This document shows positions 8,522 to 19,415 of a stretch of DNA of 64,000 nt, in pieces. The stretch is from NCBI GenBank assembly GCA_030151225.1, contig JASLEG010000103.1:18234-82233 (forward strand). The letters run 5' to 3'. This DNA is from Burkholderia sp. (GTDB lineage: Bacteria > Pseudomonadota > Gammaproteobacteria > Burkholderiales > Burkholderiaceae). The notes under the pieces are model-generated. The model saw only the letters and a program-made list of their open reading frames with translations. It made no database searches and was not told the DNA's origin. Position numbers and translations under genes: made by a program. Within the stretch, counting starts at the first letter, position 1; each line of letters opens with the position of its first letter.

Positions 8522-9013
8522 TCACTGCCGATTCACCTGGAGCAGCAAGTTGTTGTATCCAAAGATGTTTCCGTCCTTGTAGACGAACATGATCTGACCA
8601 CTTGTTGAGTTAAGCAGATTGGGTTCGGTGAAGCGGGGGTCGGGCTTCCGTGTGATCAAGCCCGTGCGAGAAACCTGTGCGACCCATTTTTCCACGTTCA
8701 AGTAGGCCAAATGTGGATCGGCGGTCACATCTCTACGGATTCCGTCTTTTGTAATCAGTTCGACTTTTAACTGTACCTCGCCATCTTTGGGAACGCGAAT
8801 GCTGTTCTGTTCGAGGTACTGGCGGGCAGTGGCTTCGTCGTGAATCCCGTCGGCATTGAATTCCGCTTCGCCTTTGTGGATCACGCCATTAACGCTGACT
8901 TCCAAAAGTGCATTCGGCTTTTCATTGTCCTGCGAGAAGGCCGGAATGGATGTGAAGATTGCAGCCGATGATAGTAGGGCTACTGTGAAAAGCTTGGAAA
9001 GGTGAGTGTTCAT
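8522..9013 (-). CDS. Orphan secreted protein in an AT-richer island
   Basis: A 163-residue protein with a good signal peptide (MNTHLSKLFTVALLSSAAIF, cleavage near AFSQ), so the mature form is periplasmic or exported. The mature part has no cysteine and no recognised domain. It contains YLNVEKWVAQVSRTGLITRK and a C-terminal MFVYKDGNIFGYNNLLLQV stretch that look beta-rich. The start at 9013 is set by the signal peptide and AGAG 8 bases upstream. Base composition and codon use are clearly less GC-rich than the flanking genes, which suggests acquisition by transfer. It directly follows a broken gene for a Cys-rich secreted protein. An effector/immunity-like or adhesion role is possible but unsupported. 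Confidence 0.7.
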   Translation of the reverse strand: MNTHLSKLFTVALLSSAAIFTSIPAFSQDNEKPNALLEVSVNGVIHKGEAEFNADGIHDEATARQYLEQNSIRVPKDGEVQLKVELITKDGIRRDVTADPHLAYLNVEKWVAQVSRTGLITRKPDPRFTEPNLLNSTSGQIMFVYKDGNIFGYNNLLLQVNRQ

Positions 9014-9637
9014 GGCAGTCTCTTCGGCAACGCAGTGGCTGATGTTGTCTGCGATTTTGTTCCAGTCGCTTTCGGTTCCACATCCGTTCTTGTTCAATGA
9101 TGCCTGCAAGTCGTTTTTATGTGGTAGTTTGCCATCGCTGCTTCGCAATATTTGTTGCGAAGATACAGTGGCACGAAACTGGGTGTTTCGTTGCAGTCAT
9201 TGATAACGGCATTCCAGTTTCCGGTGTGGTGTGTGAATGGCTTGACGAAATCAGTTGCTACCGCATCCAGCCATTTGGAATTGGAGAGAGTATCTTTTCC
9301 CATGCAGGATTTTTTTGCTATACATGTCTGTATGGTAAGGAATCCATTCTGTGGAGCATTCTTTGGTTTTGGCATTGAGTCTAGTGCCACGACTCGAGCG
9401 TAGCAGGAATCGTCACAATAATTTGAAATGTAGTCAATTTCTGCGGTGCAATAGAAGTTTCCATGTTGACGTCCGCCGTCGCTGCGCGCAACTCACAAAT
9501 CGATGTATTCGGTACGGCGCCAGATCTTTCATGTATTGGATGGCATTCTTTGCCTTCGGTGCCTGCGTTTGAGAGTGATGTTGATAAAGCTATTCCTGCG
9601 ATAAGGATGGGATGGCTTGTAAGTGATATTTTTTCAT
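9014..9637 (-). pseudogene. Frameshifted gene for a Cys-rich secreted protein
   Basis: On the reverse strand the open frame changes repeatedly. The ATG at 9637 is followed by an A6 run (9629-9634). One extra A would give MKKISLTSHPILIAGIALST, a credible signal peptide, which continues in frame to KECHPIHE and SICELR. Between about 9460 and 9500 the coding-like frame moves to one reading HGNFYCTAEIDYISNYCDDS. This continues through TIQTCIAKKSCMG and VINDCNET to a stop at 9094. A third shift at an A5 run near 9113-9118 would extend it through NKNGCGTESDW. Each shift needs one added base. Ten or more cysteines suggest a disulfide-rich exported protein. The cause may be real decay or homopolymer undercalls. 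If the third shift is an error, the gene would run in frame into the next one. Confidence 0.5.
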
Positions 9638-9774
9638 CTCGCTTTCGTATGGTTGGTAAGTGTCTGAGTGTGCCGGGTGTCTGCTCCGGGTGTTGGGGAC
9701 ACTAACAAGAACGAATGCGGAGATGTTTCTGACTAGTCTGAAATTTGATTTTTTTGAGAAATGGCGAGGCAGCC
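9638..9774. other. AT-richer intergenic remainder of the island
   Basis: About 140 bases between the frameshifted gene and the oxygenase-like gene share the low GC of the island. No gene, terminator hairpin or clear promoter could be identified. Confidence 0.4.
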
Positions 9775-10527
9775 TCACCAATACAGCACGAAGCTGCCAT
9801 CCCCGCGCCGCAGCCCATGGCCCTGCAGCGTGATGCGTGCCACCTCGCCGTCGCAGGCGAGCACGGCCTGATGCGTGACCAGCCCGTCGTGCACGATCAG
9901 CATGCCGTCGCGATAGGGGAAGAACTCGGGTGTGCGCGGCACGTGCTGGTCCGCGCCGTCGTCGTCACCATCATTACCTTCATCGCCCGCCGCCGGCGCG
10001 TGCCACTGATTCAGCCCGCTGCCTTTCGGCGTGGACAGCGACAGCGTGAAGCTGATCAGATCGCCCGGCGCCGGTTGCGCGGCCGGATACACGTCGCGGA
10101 ACTGCAGGTCGCGGTGCACCTGCGCCACGGGCTTGCCGAACGCCGGATGCGGCAGATAGATGTGGAAGCCGGGCAGCGCCGCGGCGTCCGGGTCGGGCGC
10201 CAGCACGGCCGGCGCGCCGAGGCAGGCGGCCAGCGCCGCTGCCACCTGATCGAGCAGCGGGCGGAAATGCGCGTCGAGCAGCGCATTGCTGGCACGGCGC
10301 ACGGCCGCGTCGGCATAGCGGGAATCGGTCGGCGCCGCGCCATCGCGGTTCGCCGTGCAATCCAGATACGCGGCCAGCCCCAGCGTGAAGAACGGCGCCT
10401 GCGGATGGCGCTGCCGCCAGTGCTCGCGCAGCCGCAGCACGCGTGTGGCCCAGTGCTTGCGCGTGGCGTTGTCGAGCAGGTCCAGATGGATCGGCTCGCG
10501 CAGCGCGGGCGGCATCGGTCCGTTCAT
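9775..10527 (-). CDS. 2-oxoglutarate/Fe(II)-dependent oxygenase-like protein
   Basis: A 250-residue cytoplasmic protein. The core resembles a double-stranded beta-helix oxygenase: FGKPVAQVHRDLQF supplies an H-x-D pair (about residues 140-142), DGLVTHQAVL supplies the distal histidine, and ARITLQGHG supplies an Arg placed to bind 2-oxoglutarate. These are the expected metal and cosubstrate ligands in the right order. An Asp/Gly-rich insert (GDEGNDGDDDG) precedes the distal half. The substrate is unknown. It is preceded on the same strand by a bestrophin gene about 100 bases upstream. The assignment rests on motif order, not on overall similarity. Confidence 0.6.
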   Translation of the reverse strand: MNGPMPPALREPIHLDLLDNATRKHWATRVLRLREHWRQRHPQAPFFTLGLAAYLDCTANRDGAAPTDSRYADAAVRRASNALLDAHFRPLLDQVAAALAACLGAPAVLAPDPDAAALPGFHIYLPHPAFGKPVAQVHRDLQFRDVYPAAQPAPGDLISFTLSLSTPKGSGLNQWHAPAAGDEGNDGDDDGADQHVPRTPEFFPYRDGMLIVHDGLVTHQAVLACDGEVARITLQGHGLRRGDGSFVLYW

Positions 10528-10633
10528 GGCGGCGGGCTCCGGAGTGGCGAACGGCCATTGTCGGCACTTTCGGCCGCGGCCATGCCCGGCGATGCGATCC
10601 GCGTGGCGCGGATGCGAAGCGACGCGCCCGGCG

Positions 10634-11542
10634 TCAGGACGCGTGATATCGCGAATCGATCGGAATCTCGTCCGGCAGCGGCTCGCCGGCGGTCTCGAGC
10701 AGCGAGCGCTCGATCTGGCGCGTCAGCGTGTCGAGCGCGAGATGATGCGGGCCGGTGCCGAACGGCTCGGCGATGTGGCCGGCGATGGTGTCGAGCGCGA
10801 TCAGCGTGTAGGACACGAACACGGAGACGAACGGCGTGGCGAAGCCGATCGAATCCACGAGCCCGAACGGCAGCATCACGCAGTACGAATAGATCGTGCG
10901 ATGCAGCAGCACGTGATACGGAAACGGAATCGGCGTGGATGCGATGCGCTCGCAGCCGGCCAGCTTCGCGCCCAGTTCGTTCAGTTGGGCGTCGAGCATC
11001 CACAGCTGGGTGTCGCCGAGCGTGCCGGCGCGCTGGCGCTCGGCCAGCCGCTCGCGCAGCAGGTGCAGGATCGCCACCGGGCGGAACCGCGCGGCGGCCA
11101 CGCGGGCATAGGTGTCGACGTCGAGCCGCTCGGCCAGATCCTCGGCCGGATCGCTGCCGCGCAACTGGTGCTTCATCGCGTACACGAAGGCCACCACGGT
11201 GCGGGCGAAGGCCGCGCCGTCGTCGGTGGCGCGGTAGGCGAGCGCCTGCGAGGCCAGCGCGCGGCCGGCGGTCAGCACGCCGCCCCACAGCTTGCGGCCT
11301 TCCCGGTAGCGGTCGTAGCTGGCGTTGTTGCGGAACGCCGCGAAGATCGCGAGCGCGAGCCCGGCCAGCGTGAACGGGGTGGGATTGAGCGGCACCTTGG
11401 TGCCGAGGATGCGGCCGTCGGTCAGCAGCGCGAGCAGGCTGATCACGGTCATCACGGCCAGTTGCGGCAGGATCGACTGCAGCACCGAGCCGCGCCAGAC
11501 GAACAGCATCCGGAACCAGTGTTCGCGCGGGCGAATGATCAT
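10634..11542 (-). CDS. Bestrophin-family membrane channel protein
   Basis: A 302-residue protein of the bestrophin (former UPF0187, YneE-like) family. It starts MIIRPREHWFRMLFVWRGSV, shows an early membrane pair at about 25-65, the family motif FRNNASYDRYREGRKLWGG, and later helices including FGLVDSIGFATPFVSVFVSY with EPFGTGPHHLALD near the end. Bacterial members form pentameric ion channels in the inner membrane. Family length and motif positions fit well. It may be co-transcribed with the downstream oxygenase-like gene. Confidence 0.88.
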   Translation of the reverse strand: MIIRPREHWFRMLFVWRGSVLQSILPQLAVMTVISLLALLTDGRILGTKVPLNPTPFTLAGLALAIFAAFRNNASYDRYREGRKLWGGVLTAGRALASQALAYRATDDGAAFARTVVAFVYAMKHQLRGSDPAEDLAERLDVDTYARVAAARFRPVAILHLLRERLAERQRAGTLGDTQLWMLDAQLNELGAKLAGCERIASTPIPFPYHVLLHRTIYSYCVMLPFGLVDSIGFATPFVSVFVSYTLIALDTIAGHIAEPFGTGPHHLALDTLTRQIERSLLETAGEPLPDEIPIDSRYHAS

Positions 11543-11621
11543 GACGGCAACTCCGATACGGCGGGCGGGGCTGGCAACACTACCAGGAACGACACGTCCC
11601 GCCGGCGCCGCCTCCCGGGTT

Positions 11622-13952
<2,331 letters not shown>

Positions 13953-14073
13953 GATGTCGGCGGTCTGAATGTGTCCGCTGTCAGCGGCGATGGTAGGGAG
14001 CGTACCTTTGCCGCACTGCGTCATGGGTACACACCTCTTGCGTCACAAAAAGAGTACAGTTGCGTTTTTCGGG

Positions 14074-14095
14074 CACAGGTTGACCCAAAACTGTG
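14074..14095. promoter_or_regulatory. Putative operator in the YdeP/MocR divergent region
   Basis: CACAG and CTGTG half-sites, 12 bases apart, form an inverted repeat here, with a related GTACAGTT at about 14055 and AACTGTGC at its right side. It lies between two divergent genes, 45 bases before the MocR start, where MocR proteins usually bind repeated or inverted half-sites. Confidence 0.3.
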
Positions 14096-14139
14096 CTTCA
14101 GACGGATCCGGACGAGCGAAAAGGGGGCATGAAAGGGGC

Positions 14140-15627
14140 ATGAAGCGCTACGAGAAGCTGGCCGACGAGATCGACGAGATGATCCGGCGCGGCGTGTACC
14201 TGCCCGGCGAGCGGATTCCGTCGGTGCGCCAGGCGAGCCGCCAGCACGGGCTCAGCATCACCACGGTGGTGCGTGCCTACCTGGTGCTGGAAAGCCGCGG
14301 CGCGATCGAGAGCCGGCCGCAGTCGGGCTATTTCGTGCGCGCGCGCGAGGCGGCGGCCGAGGAGCCGGCGCTGGTGGCGAGCACGCCGATCGCGGTGTCG
14401 TCCACGGTGGACGTGAGCCGGCTGGTGCTCTCCACGCTGCGCACCATCGCGCGCGACGACGCCGTGCCGCTCGGCTCGCCGTATCCCGATTCGGCGCTGT
14501 TCCCGTCGCAGCGCATCGCGCGCCACATGCACGGCATCGCGCGGCGCCGCACGCGCTGGGGCGTGATCGACGATCTGCCGCCCGGCAATCCCGAACTGAT
14601 CCGCCAGATCGCGCGCCGCTACGGCGAGCGCGGCATCGCCGTGGATCCGAACGAGATCGTGGTGACGATCGGCGCGACCGAGGCCATCAACCTGTGCCTG
14701 CAGGCGGTGGCCAAGCCCGGCGACACCATCGCGGTGGAGTCGCCGGCGTTCTATGCGATGCTGCACGCGATCGAGCGGCTGGGCATGCGCGCGATCGAGG
14801 TGGCCACCCACCCGGTGGACGGCATCGATCTGGACGCGCTCGCGCGCATCCTCGAGCGCGAGAAGATCGCGGCCTGCATGGTGATGCCGAACTTCCAGAA
14901 TCCGCTCGGCTTCCGCATGAGCGACGCGCGCAAGGCCGCGCTGGTGGAACTGCTCGCGCGCCACGACGTGCCGGCCATCGAGAACGACGTCTATCACGAG
15001 CTCTATTACGGCGAGGCGCGCCCGAGCGCGCTCAAGTCCTGGGACCGGCGCGGGCTGGTGCTGCACTGCGCGTCGTTCTCGAAGAGCCTGTCGCCGGCCT
15101 ACCGGATCGGCTGGGCGATGCCGGGCCGCTACCGCGACCAGGTCGAGAAGCTCAAATTCCTGAACACGCTGGCCACGCCGGCGCTCGATCAGCTGGCGAT
15201 CGCCGAGTACCTGCGCCACGACGGCTACGATCACCACCTGCGCCGCATCCGCAAGCTGTTCGCGCAGCAGGCCAACCTGATGAGCGCGATGGTGCGGCGC
15301 TTCCTTCCCGACGGCACGCGCATCTCGCAGCCGACCGGCGGCTACGTGCTGTGGGTCGAGCTGCCGGCCGGCTGCGACGCGATCGCGCTGTACCGGCTCG
15401 CGCTGGCCGAGGGCATCACGATCGGGCCGGGCCACATGTTCTCGACCACCGGCAACTACCAGCACTGCATCCGGCTCAACTACAGTTATCCGTGGTCGCC
15501 GCAGATCGAGGAGGCCGTGCGCACGCTCGGGCGGCTCGTGGGGGCGTCGATCGGCGGCGGTGGCGAGGGTGGTGAAGCGAGCGGCAGGGGCCGCGCGCAA
15601 CGAGACAGCAGCGAGGAGACACGATGA
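14140..15627 (+). CDS. MocR-type regulator (GntR DNA-binding domain fused to class-I aminotransferase fold)
   Basis: Protein of 495 residues. Residues 1-75 are a GntR winged helix (YEKLADEIDEMIRRGVYLPG, then RIPSVRQASRQHGLSITTVV). From about 110 onward it has an aminotransferase fold, with the PLP-binding lysine in ASFSKSLSPAYRIGW and the cofactor contacts MPNFQNPLGFRMS and ENDVYHELYYG. MocR proteins use PLP or an aldimine as effector. The start at 14140 has GGGG 3-6 bases upstream, and a four-codon ORF (MKGA) ends in the start codon. The C-terminal 25 residues are a low-complexity Gly/Arg tail. It is divergent from the YdeP-type oxidoreductase. Confidence 0.9.
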   Translation: MKRYEKLADEIDEMIRRGVYLPGERIPSVRQASRQHGLSITTVVRAYLVLESRGAIESRPQSGYFVRAREAAAEEPALVASTPIAVSSTVDVSRLVLSTLRTIARDDAVPLGSPYPDSALFPSQRIARHMHGIARRRTRWGVIDDLPPGNPELIRQIARRYGERGIAVDPNEIVVTIGATEAINLCLQAVAKPGDTIAVESPAFYAMLHAIERLGMRAIEVATHPVDGIDLDALARILEREKIAACMVMPNFQNPLGFRMSDARKAALVELLARHDVPAIENDVYHELYYGEARPSALKSWDRRGLVLHCASFSKSLSPAYRIGWAMPGRYRDQVEKLKFLNTLATPALDQLAIAEYLRHDGYDHHLRRIRKLFAQQANLMSAMVRRFLPDGTRISQPTGGYVLWVELPAGCDAIALYRLALAEGITIGPGHMFSTTGNYQHCIRLNYSYPWSPQIEEAVRTLGRLVGASIGGGGEGGEASGRGRAQRDSSEETR

Positions 15628-15923
15628 CGAACGACACGCAGGACGACGCCCCCGGCGCGCCCGACGACGGCGGCCTCGATCCGGTGATCGTGGCCGTGCT
15701 GGCCTGCCTGCGCGACGCGCTCGCCGAAACGCCGGGCCGCGACTGGTCGCTGGCGAAGCTCAGTAAGCGTTCGCAGGTGCCGATGAGCACGCTGCGGCGC
15801 ACGCTCACGCAGCTCGACGGCGCGGGGCTCACGCGCACCGAGGTCGGCGAGGACGGGATCGGCCACGCGGCGCTGACCGGGGACGGCGTGGCGCTGGCGG
15901 CGGCGCTGTTCGGAGAAGCCTGA
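15624..15923 (+). CDS. Small winged helix-turn-helix protein
   Basis: A 99-residue protein. Residues 20-95 look like a stand-alone winged helix of the MarR/IclR type: DWSLAKLSKRSQVPMSTLRR is the helix-turn-helix and LTQLDGAGLTRTEVGEDGIG the wing. The ATG overlaps the MocR stop (ATGA), so translation is coupled. It could act with the MocR protein or be an autonomous repressor. No ligand domain is present. Confidence 0.75.
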   Translation: MTNDTQDDAPGAPDDGGLDPVIVAVLACLRDALAETPGRDWSLAKLSKRSQVPMSTLRRTLTQLDGAGLTRTEVGEDGIGHAALTGDGVALAAALFGEA

Positions 15924-15953
15924 CGACGTGACCAGGCAGGGGCGCGCCGCGCC

Positions 15954-16889
15954 TCACTCGCGCTCGCCGTCGAGCTTCCGCTTCTCCCGCAACACGAACT
16001 CGACGAAGCGCGCCGCGGCCGGATCGCGCATTTCCACCGGATGCGCGAGATGCAGCGGCGCGGAAAACCCGGCATCGTCGGCCAGCGGGCAGAACACCGC
16101 GCTGCGGTGGTCGTAGCGCTGCATCGAGGCCGGCACGAGCGTCACGCCGAGCCCGGCCGCCACCATGTGGATGCCGGTCAGCATGCGCGGCACCTCGCGC
16201 GCCACGTACGGCACGAAGCCCTGGCGGCGGCACGCGGCGAGAAGGTCGGCATACATGCCGGGCGCACCGGGCCGCCGCACGAGGATGAACTCCTCGTGCT
16301 CGAGCGCCTTCAGCGAGATCACGGGCGGCGTGTCGCGCTTGCCGTCGATGCCGCCGAGCAGCGCGTGGCCCACCGGCAGCACCACCACCATCGGCTCGTC
16401 GAGCAGCGGCTCGAAGGCCACGCCCGGCGGGGTGTCCACGGGCTTGCGCAGAAACGCCACCTGCAGCTGCCCGTTGGCGAGCCGCTCGCTCAGCTCGGCC
16501 GCATTGAGCTCGGCCAGCGTGATCTCGATGCCTGGATGCGCGGCGCGGAACGCGCGGATCGCGTCGGTCGTGACCGGATGAAAGCCGGCCGAGCTCGTGA
16601 GCCCCACGGCCACCGTGCCGAGCTCGCCGCGCGCGATGCGCCGGGCGTGCGCCACCCCCTGCTGCAGCGATTCCAGCACCCGCTCGGCGTGCTGCGCGAA
16701 GGCCTGCCCGGCCGCGGTCAGCGCCACGCCGCGCGGCTGGCGCACGAACAGGTCGAAACCGATCTCCTCCTCGAGCAGGCGGATCTGCTGCGACAGCGGC
16801 GGCTGCTGCATCGCGAGCCGCTCGGCGGCGCGCGTGAACTGGCCTTCCTCGGCCACGGCGAGGAAGTAACGGAGGTGACGCAGTTCCAT
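15954..16889 (-). CDS. LysR-family transcriptional regulator
   Basis: Full-length LysR protein of 311 residues. The N-terminal helix-turn-helix is MELRHLRYFLAVAEEGQFTR then QQPPLSQQIRLLEEEIGFDL. The effector-binding domain runs from about residue 90, with the family features AVGLTSSAGFHPV and MVAAGLGVTLVP. It resembles the BenM/CatM/CbbR-like branch. It is divergent from the porin gene, with a perfect palindrome between them, and is the likely regulator of the porin-hydrolase-symporter module. Confidence 0.9.
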   Translation of the reverse strand: MELRHLRYFLAVAEEGQFTRAAERLAMQQPPLSQQIRLLEEEIGFDLFVRQPRGVALTAAGQAFAQHAERVLESLQQGVAHARRIARGELGTVAVGLTSSAGFHPVTTDAIRAFRAAHPGIEITLAELNAAELSERLANGQLQVAFLRKPVDTPPGVAFEPLLDEPMVVVLPVGHALLGGIDGKRDTPPVISLKALEHEEFILVRRPGAPGMYADLLAACRRQGFVPYVAREVPRMLTGIHMVAAGLGVTLVPASMQRYDHRSAVFCPLADDAGFSAPLHLAHPVEMRDPAAARFVEFVLREKRKLDGERE

Positions 16890-16919
16890 CGGAACGACTC
16901 CAGCGGGCGGGTATCGAAA

Positions 16920-16938
16920 CCATATTCTGTAAATATGG
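16920..16938. promoter_or_regulatory. Palindromic operator, probably for the adjacent LysR protein
   Basis: CCATATT and AATATGG form a perfect 7-base inverted repeat around a 5-base centre, immediately upstream of the LysR start and about 140 bases before the porin gene. Shape and position fit a LysR autoregulatory site. An AT-rich stretch (TTCGATATTTTACATC) follows and may hold the porin promoter. Confidence 0.45.
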
Positions 16939-17078
16939 CACTACAAGAAATTCGATATTTTACATCTGGTTCGGCAGTCCATAGGATGGCGCCTGAGCTG
17001 GCCGAGCCAGACACGGCGGGGCGCGCGGGGGGACTGCGGCCGCCGCCGACAGATCACAACAAGCCCAGGAGACACGAA

Positions 17079-18194
17079 GTGAAAAAGCACCACGCCGCAG
17101 CCGCGATGCTGCTTGCCGGATGCGCGTCCGTCCACGCGCAGCAGGACGAAGTCGATGAAGCGCTGCAACTCGCCACGGGCGGCGGGAGCGGCGGCAGCTC
17201 GGTCTTGCTGTACGGCGTGATCGACGCGAACGTCGAGTACCTGAGCCACGCGAGCAAGCAGGGCGGCTCGCTCGTGCAGATGAACTCGGGCGGCATCCAC
17301 AATTCGCGCTGGGGCGTGCGCGGCACGGAAGACCTCGGCGGCGGCAACGCCGCGTGGTTCGTGCTCGAGGCGGGCTTCAACACCAACGACGGCACCCAGG
17401 CCACGGCCGGCACGCTGTTCAACCGCACCTCGGTCGTGGGCATCTCGAACCGCACCTTCGGTTCGCTGTCGTTCGGCCTGCAGTACACGCCGATGTACGA
17501 CGTGATGCTGCGCTACGACCCGATGTCGTTCTCGCCGCAGTACACGTGGTTTCCCACCACCGGCTCCTCCGATTCGTTCTCGTTTCGCGCGCGCAACAGC
17601 AACATGGTCAAGTACGTCGGCCGTTTCGCCGGCGTGACTGCGATCGCGGGCTACAGCTTCGGCGGCGATCCCACCTCGTTCCAGAGCAGCGCGGCCTACG
17701 GCGGCGGCCTCGATTACGATGGCGGCACCTTCGGCGTGGGCTTCGCCTACGACTACCGCAACGGCGCGATCACCAGCACCGGCAATTTCACCAAGTCGCG
17801 CAACCTGAGCCTCGCGTTCCGCCAGGACATCGGGCGCGGCCAGTTGATGGCGGGCTACGAGCATTACCTGACCAACCCGTCCAGCACCAAGACGGCATCG
17901 GCGGCGCAGGCGCTGTGGTTCGCCGGCGTGCGCTACCCGGTGGCGCGCAACCTGAATGTGACGGCCGCGTACTACTACGATCAGGACAAGACGCCGGGCA
18001 ACTCGAATACGTGGATGGGCGTGCTGAGCACGCAGTACGCGCTGTCCAAGCGCACCTCGCTGTACGCCACGGTGGCCTATGCGCAGGCCACGCGCGGCAA
18101 CAACGGCAGCTATACGCCGGTGGGCACGACCGACAACACCGCCTATGGTCCGAACCAGACCGGCGTGACGATCGGCATGTTCCACCGGTTCTGA
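17079..18194 (+). CDS. Gram-negative porin (OmpC-like)
   Basis: Outer-membrane trimeric porin of 371 residues. It starts with GTG at 17079, with AGGAG 7-8 bases upstream; the signal peptide is KKHHAAAAMLLAGCASVHAQ. The barrel begins SSVLLYGVIDANVEYLSH, includes the hallmark SRWGVRGTEDLGGGNAAWF, and ends in GVTIGMFHRF with the terminal Phe needed for BAM assembly. Between signal peptide and first strand is an unusual 25-residue Asp/Glu then Gly/Ser linker. It is the first gene of a run with a secreted hydrolase, an MHS symporter and a second hydrolase, and probably admits their substrate through the outer membrane. Confidence 0.92.
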   Translation: MKKHHAAAAMLLAGCASVHAQQDEVDEALQLATGGGSGGSSVLLYGVIDANVEYLSHASKQGGSLVQMNSGGIHNSRWGVRGTEDLGGGNAAWFVLEAGFNTNDGTQATAGTLFNRTSVVGISNRTFGSLSFGLQYTPMYDVMLRYDPMSFSPQYTWFPTTGSSDSFSFRARNSNMVKYVGRFAGVTAIAGYSFGGDPTSFQSSAAYGGGLDYDGGTFGVGFAYDYRNGAITSTGNFTKSRNLSLAFRQDIGRGQLMAGYEHYLTNPSSTKTASAAQALWFAGVRYPVARNLNVTAAYYYDQDKTPGNSNTWMGVLSTQYALSKRTSLYATVAYAQATRGNNGSYTPVGTTDNTAYGPNQTGVTIGMFHRF

Positions 18195-18263
18195 TTCACC
18201 GTGGTGGGTTCGATGTCGGGCCGATGCCGCGCGCCGCGCGGCGGCCCTCCAGGAGCAGTTCGC

Positions 18264-19415
18264 ATGCAATCCGAAACGATTCGTTCACGCGCCGCGCGGC
18301 GCCCCGGGCTGGCCATGATGGCCTGCGCCGCGGCGTGGCTGCTGGCGGCCGGGCCCGGCGCGGCAAGGGCGGCCACGCCGGCCGCCTCCACGGCGTCCGC
18401 GATCCCGGCCCCGGCGGCGCACGTCTACGCGCCGCATCTGCGCCCGGTCGCGCGGATCTCCGACACGCGCATGACGCTCGCCACGCCGGCCGGCGCGGCC
18501 GAGTTTCCGCTCTATCTGTCGCGCGACTGGAGCCGGCCGCTGCCCGAGGTCACGCGCGCGGTGATCGTGATCCACGGCAAGCTGCGCAACGCCGACCGCT
18601 ATTTCCACAGCGCCGAGCAGGGCCGCGACGCGGCCGCCGCGCAGGGCGCCGACACGGCCGGCACGCTGCTGATCGCGCCGCAGTTCCTCGCCACGCTCGA
18701 TCTGGCGGATCGCCACGACGCGCCGGCCGACCTGCTGCGCTGGGACGCCAACGGCTGGATGGCCGGCGACGACGCCGTGGCCCCGGCGCCGATCAGCGCG
18801 TATGCGGTGCTCGACGCGATCGTCGCGCGCCTGGCCGACCGCACACGCTTCCCGAACCTGAAGACGGTGGTGTTCGCCGGTCACTCGGGCGGCGGGCAGG
18901 TGGTGCAGCGCTACGCGGTGGCGGCCCGTGATGCCGGCGCGCTGGCCCGCGAGGGCGTGGCGCTGCGCTTCGTGGTGTCGAGCCCGTCGTCGTACGCGTA
19001 TTTCGATGCCGAGCGGCCCGGCGCCGACGGCCGGCCGGCCGCGTTCGACGCGGCCGCGTGCCCCGGCTTCGACGACTGGAAATACGGCATGGCCAGACGT
19101 CCGCCGTACCTGGCCGATCGCACGCCGGCCAGGCTCGAGGCCGCCTACGTGGCACGCGACGTGACCTACCTGGTCGGCGGCAAGGACGACGATCCCCAGC
19201 AGAAGGCGCTCGACCAGAGCTGCCCGGCCGAGGCACAGGGCCCGCAGCGCGTGGCGCGTGCCGAAGCGTATTTCGCCTACCTGCAGGGCCGCCATCCGCA
19301 GGGGCTGAACCAGCATCTGCACGTGGTGCCGGGCGTCGCGCACAACGGCGCGAAGATGCTGACCTCGGCCTGCGCGCTGGCCGCGACCTACGACACCCCG
19401 GGGTGCGGATCATGA
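18264..19415 (+). CDS. Secreted alpha/beta hydrolase, paralogue of the gene at 20758
   Basis: Serine hydrolase of 383 residues with an N-terminal export signal (about residues 1-40, ending ARAATP), so probably periplasmic. The oxyanion-side motif is VIVIHGKLRNADRY, the nucleophile serine is in FAGHSGGGQVVQRYAV, the acid is probably in VGGKDDDPQ, and the histidine is in VVPGVAHNGA. The ATG at 18264 has AGGAG 8 bases upstream. Its stop overlaps the start of the symporter gene (ATGA), so the two are co-translated. It shares many blocks with the second hydrolase, including SSYAYFD and GFDDWKYG. The substrate is unknown; an ester or amide taken up through the porin is a reasonable inference. Confidence 0.8.
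   Translation: MQSETIRSRAARRPGLAMMACAAAWLLAAGPGAARAATPAASTASAIPAPAAHVYAPHLRPVARISDTRMTLATPAGAAEFPLYLSRDWSRPLPEVTRAVIVIHGKLRNADRYFHSAEQGRDAAAAQGADTAGTLLIAPQFLATLDLADRHDAPADLLRWDANGWMAGDDAVAPAPISAYAVLDAIVARLADRTRFPNLKTVVFAGHSGGGQVVQRYAVAARDAGALAREGVALRFVVSSPSSYAYFDAERPGADGRPAAFDAAACPGFDDWKYGMARRPPYLADRTPARLEAAYVARDVTYLVGGKDDDPQQKALDQSCPAEAQGPQRVARAEAYFAYLQGRHPQGLNQHLHVVPGVAHNGAKMLTSACALAATYDTPGCGS

Noticed and set aside
9097..9572. Plus-strand open frames within the AT-richer island
   Set aside because: They lack ribosome-binding sites and signal or domain features, and the reverse strand gives a more coherent Cys-rich product.
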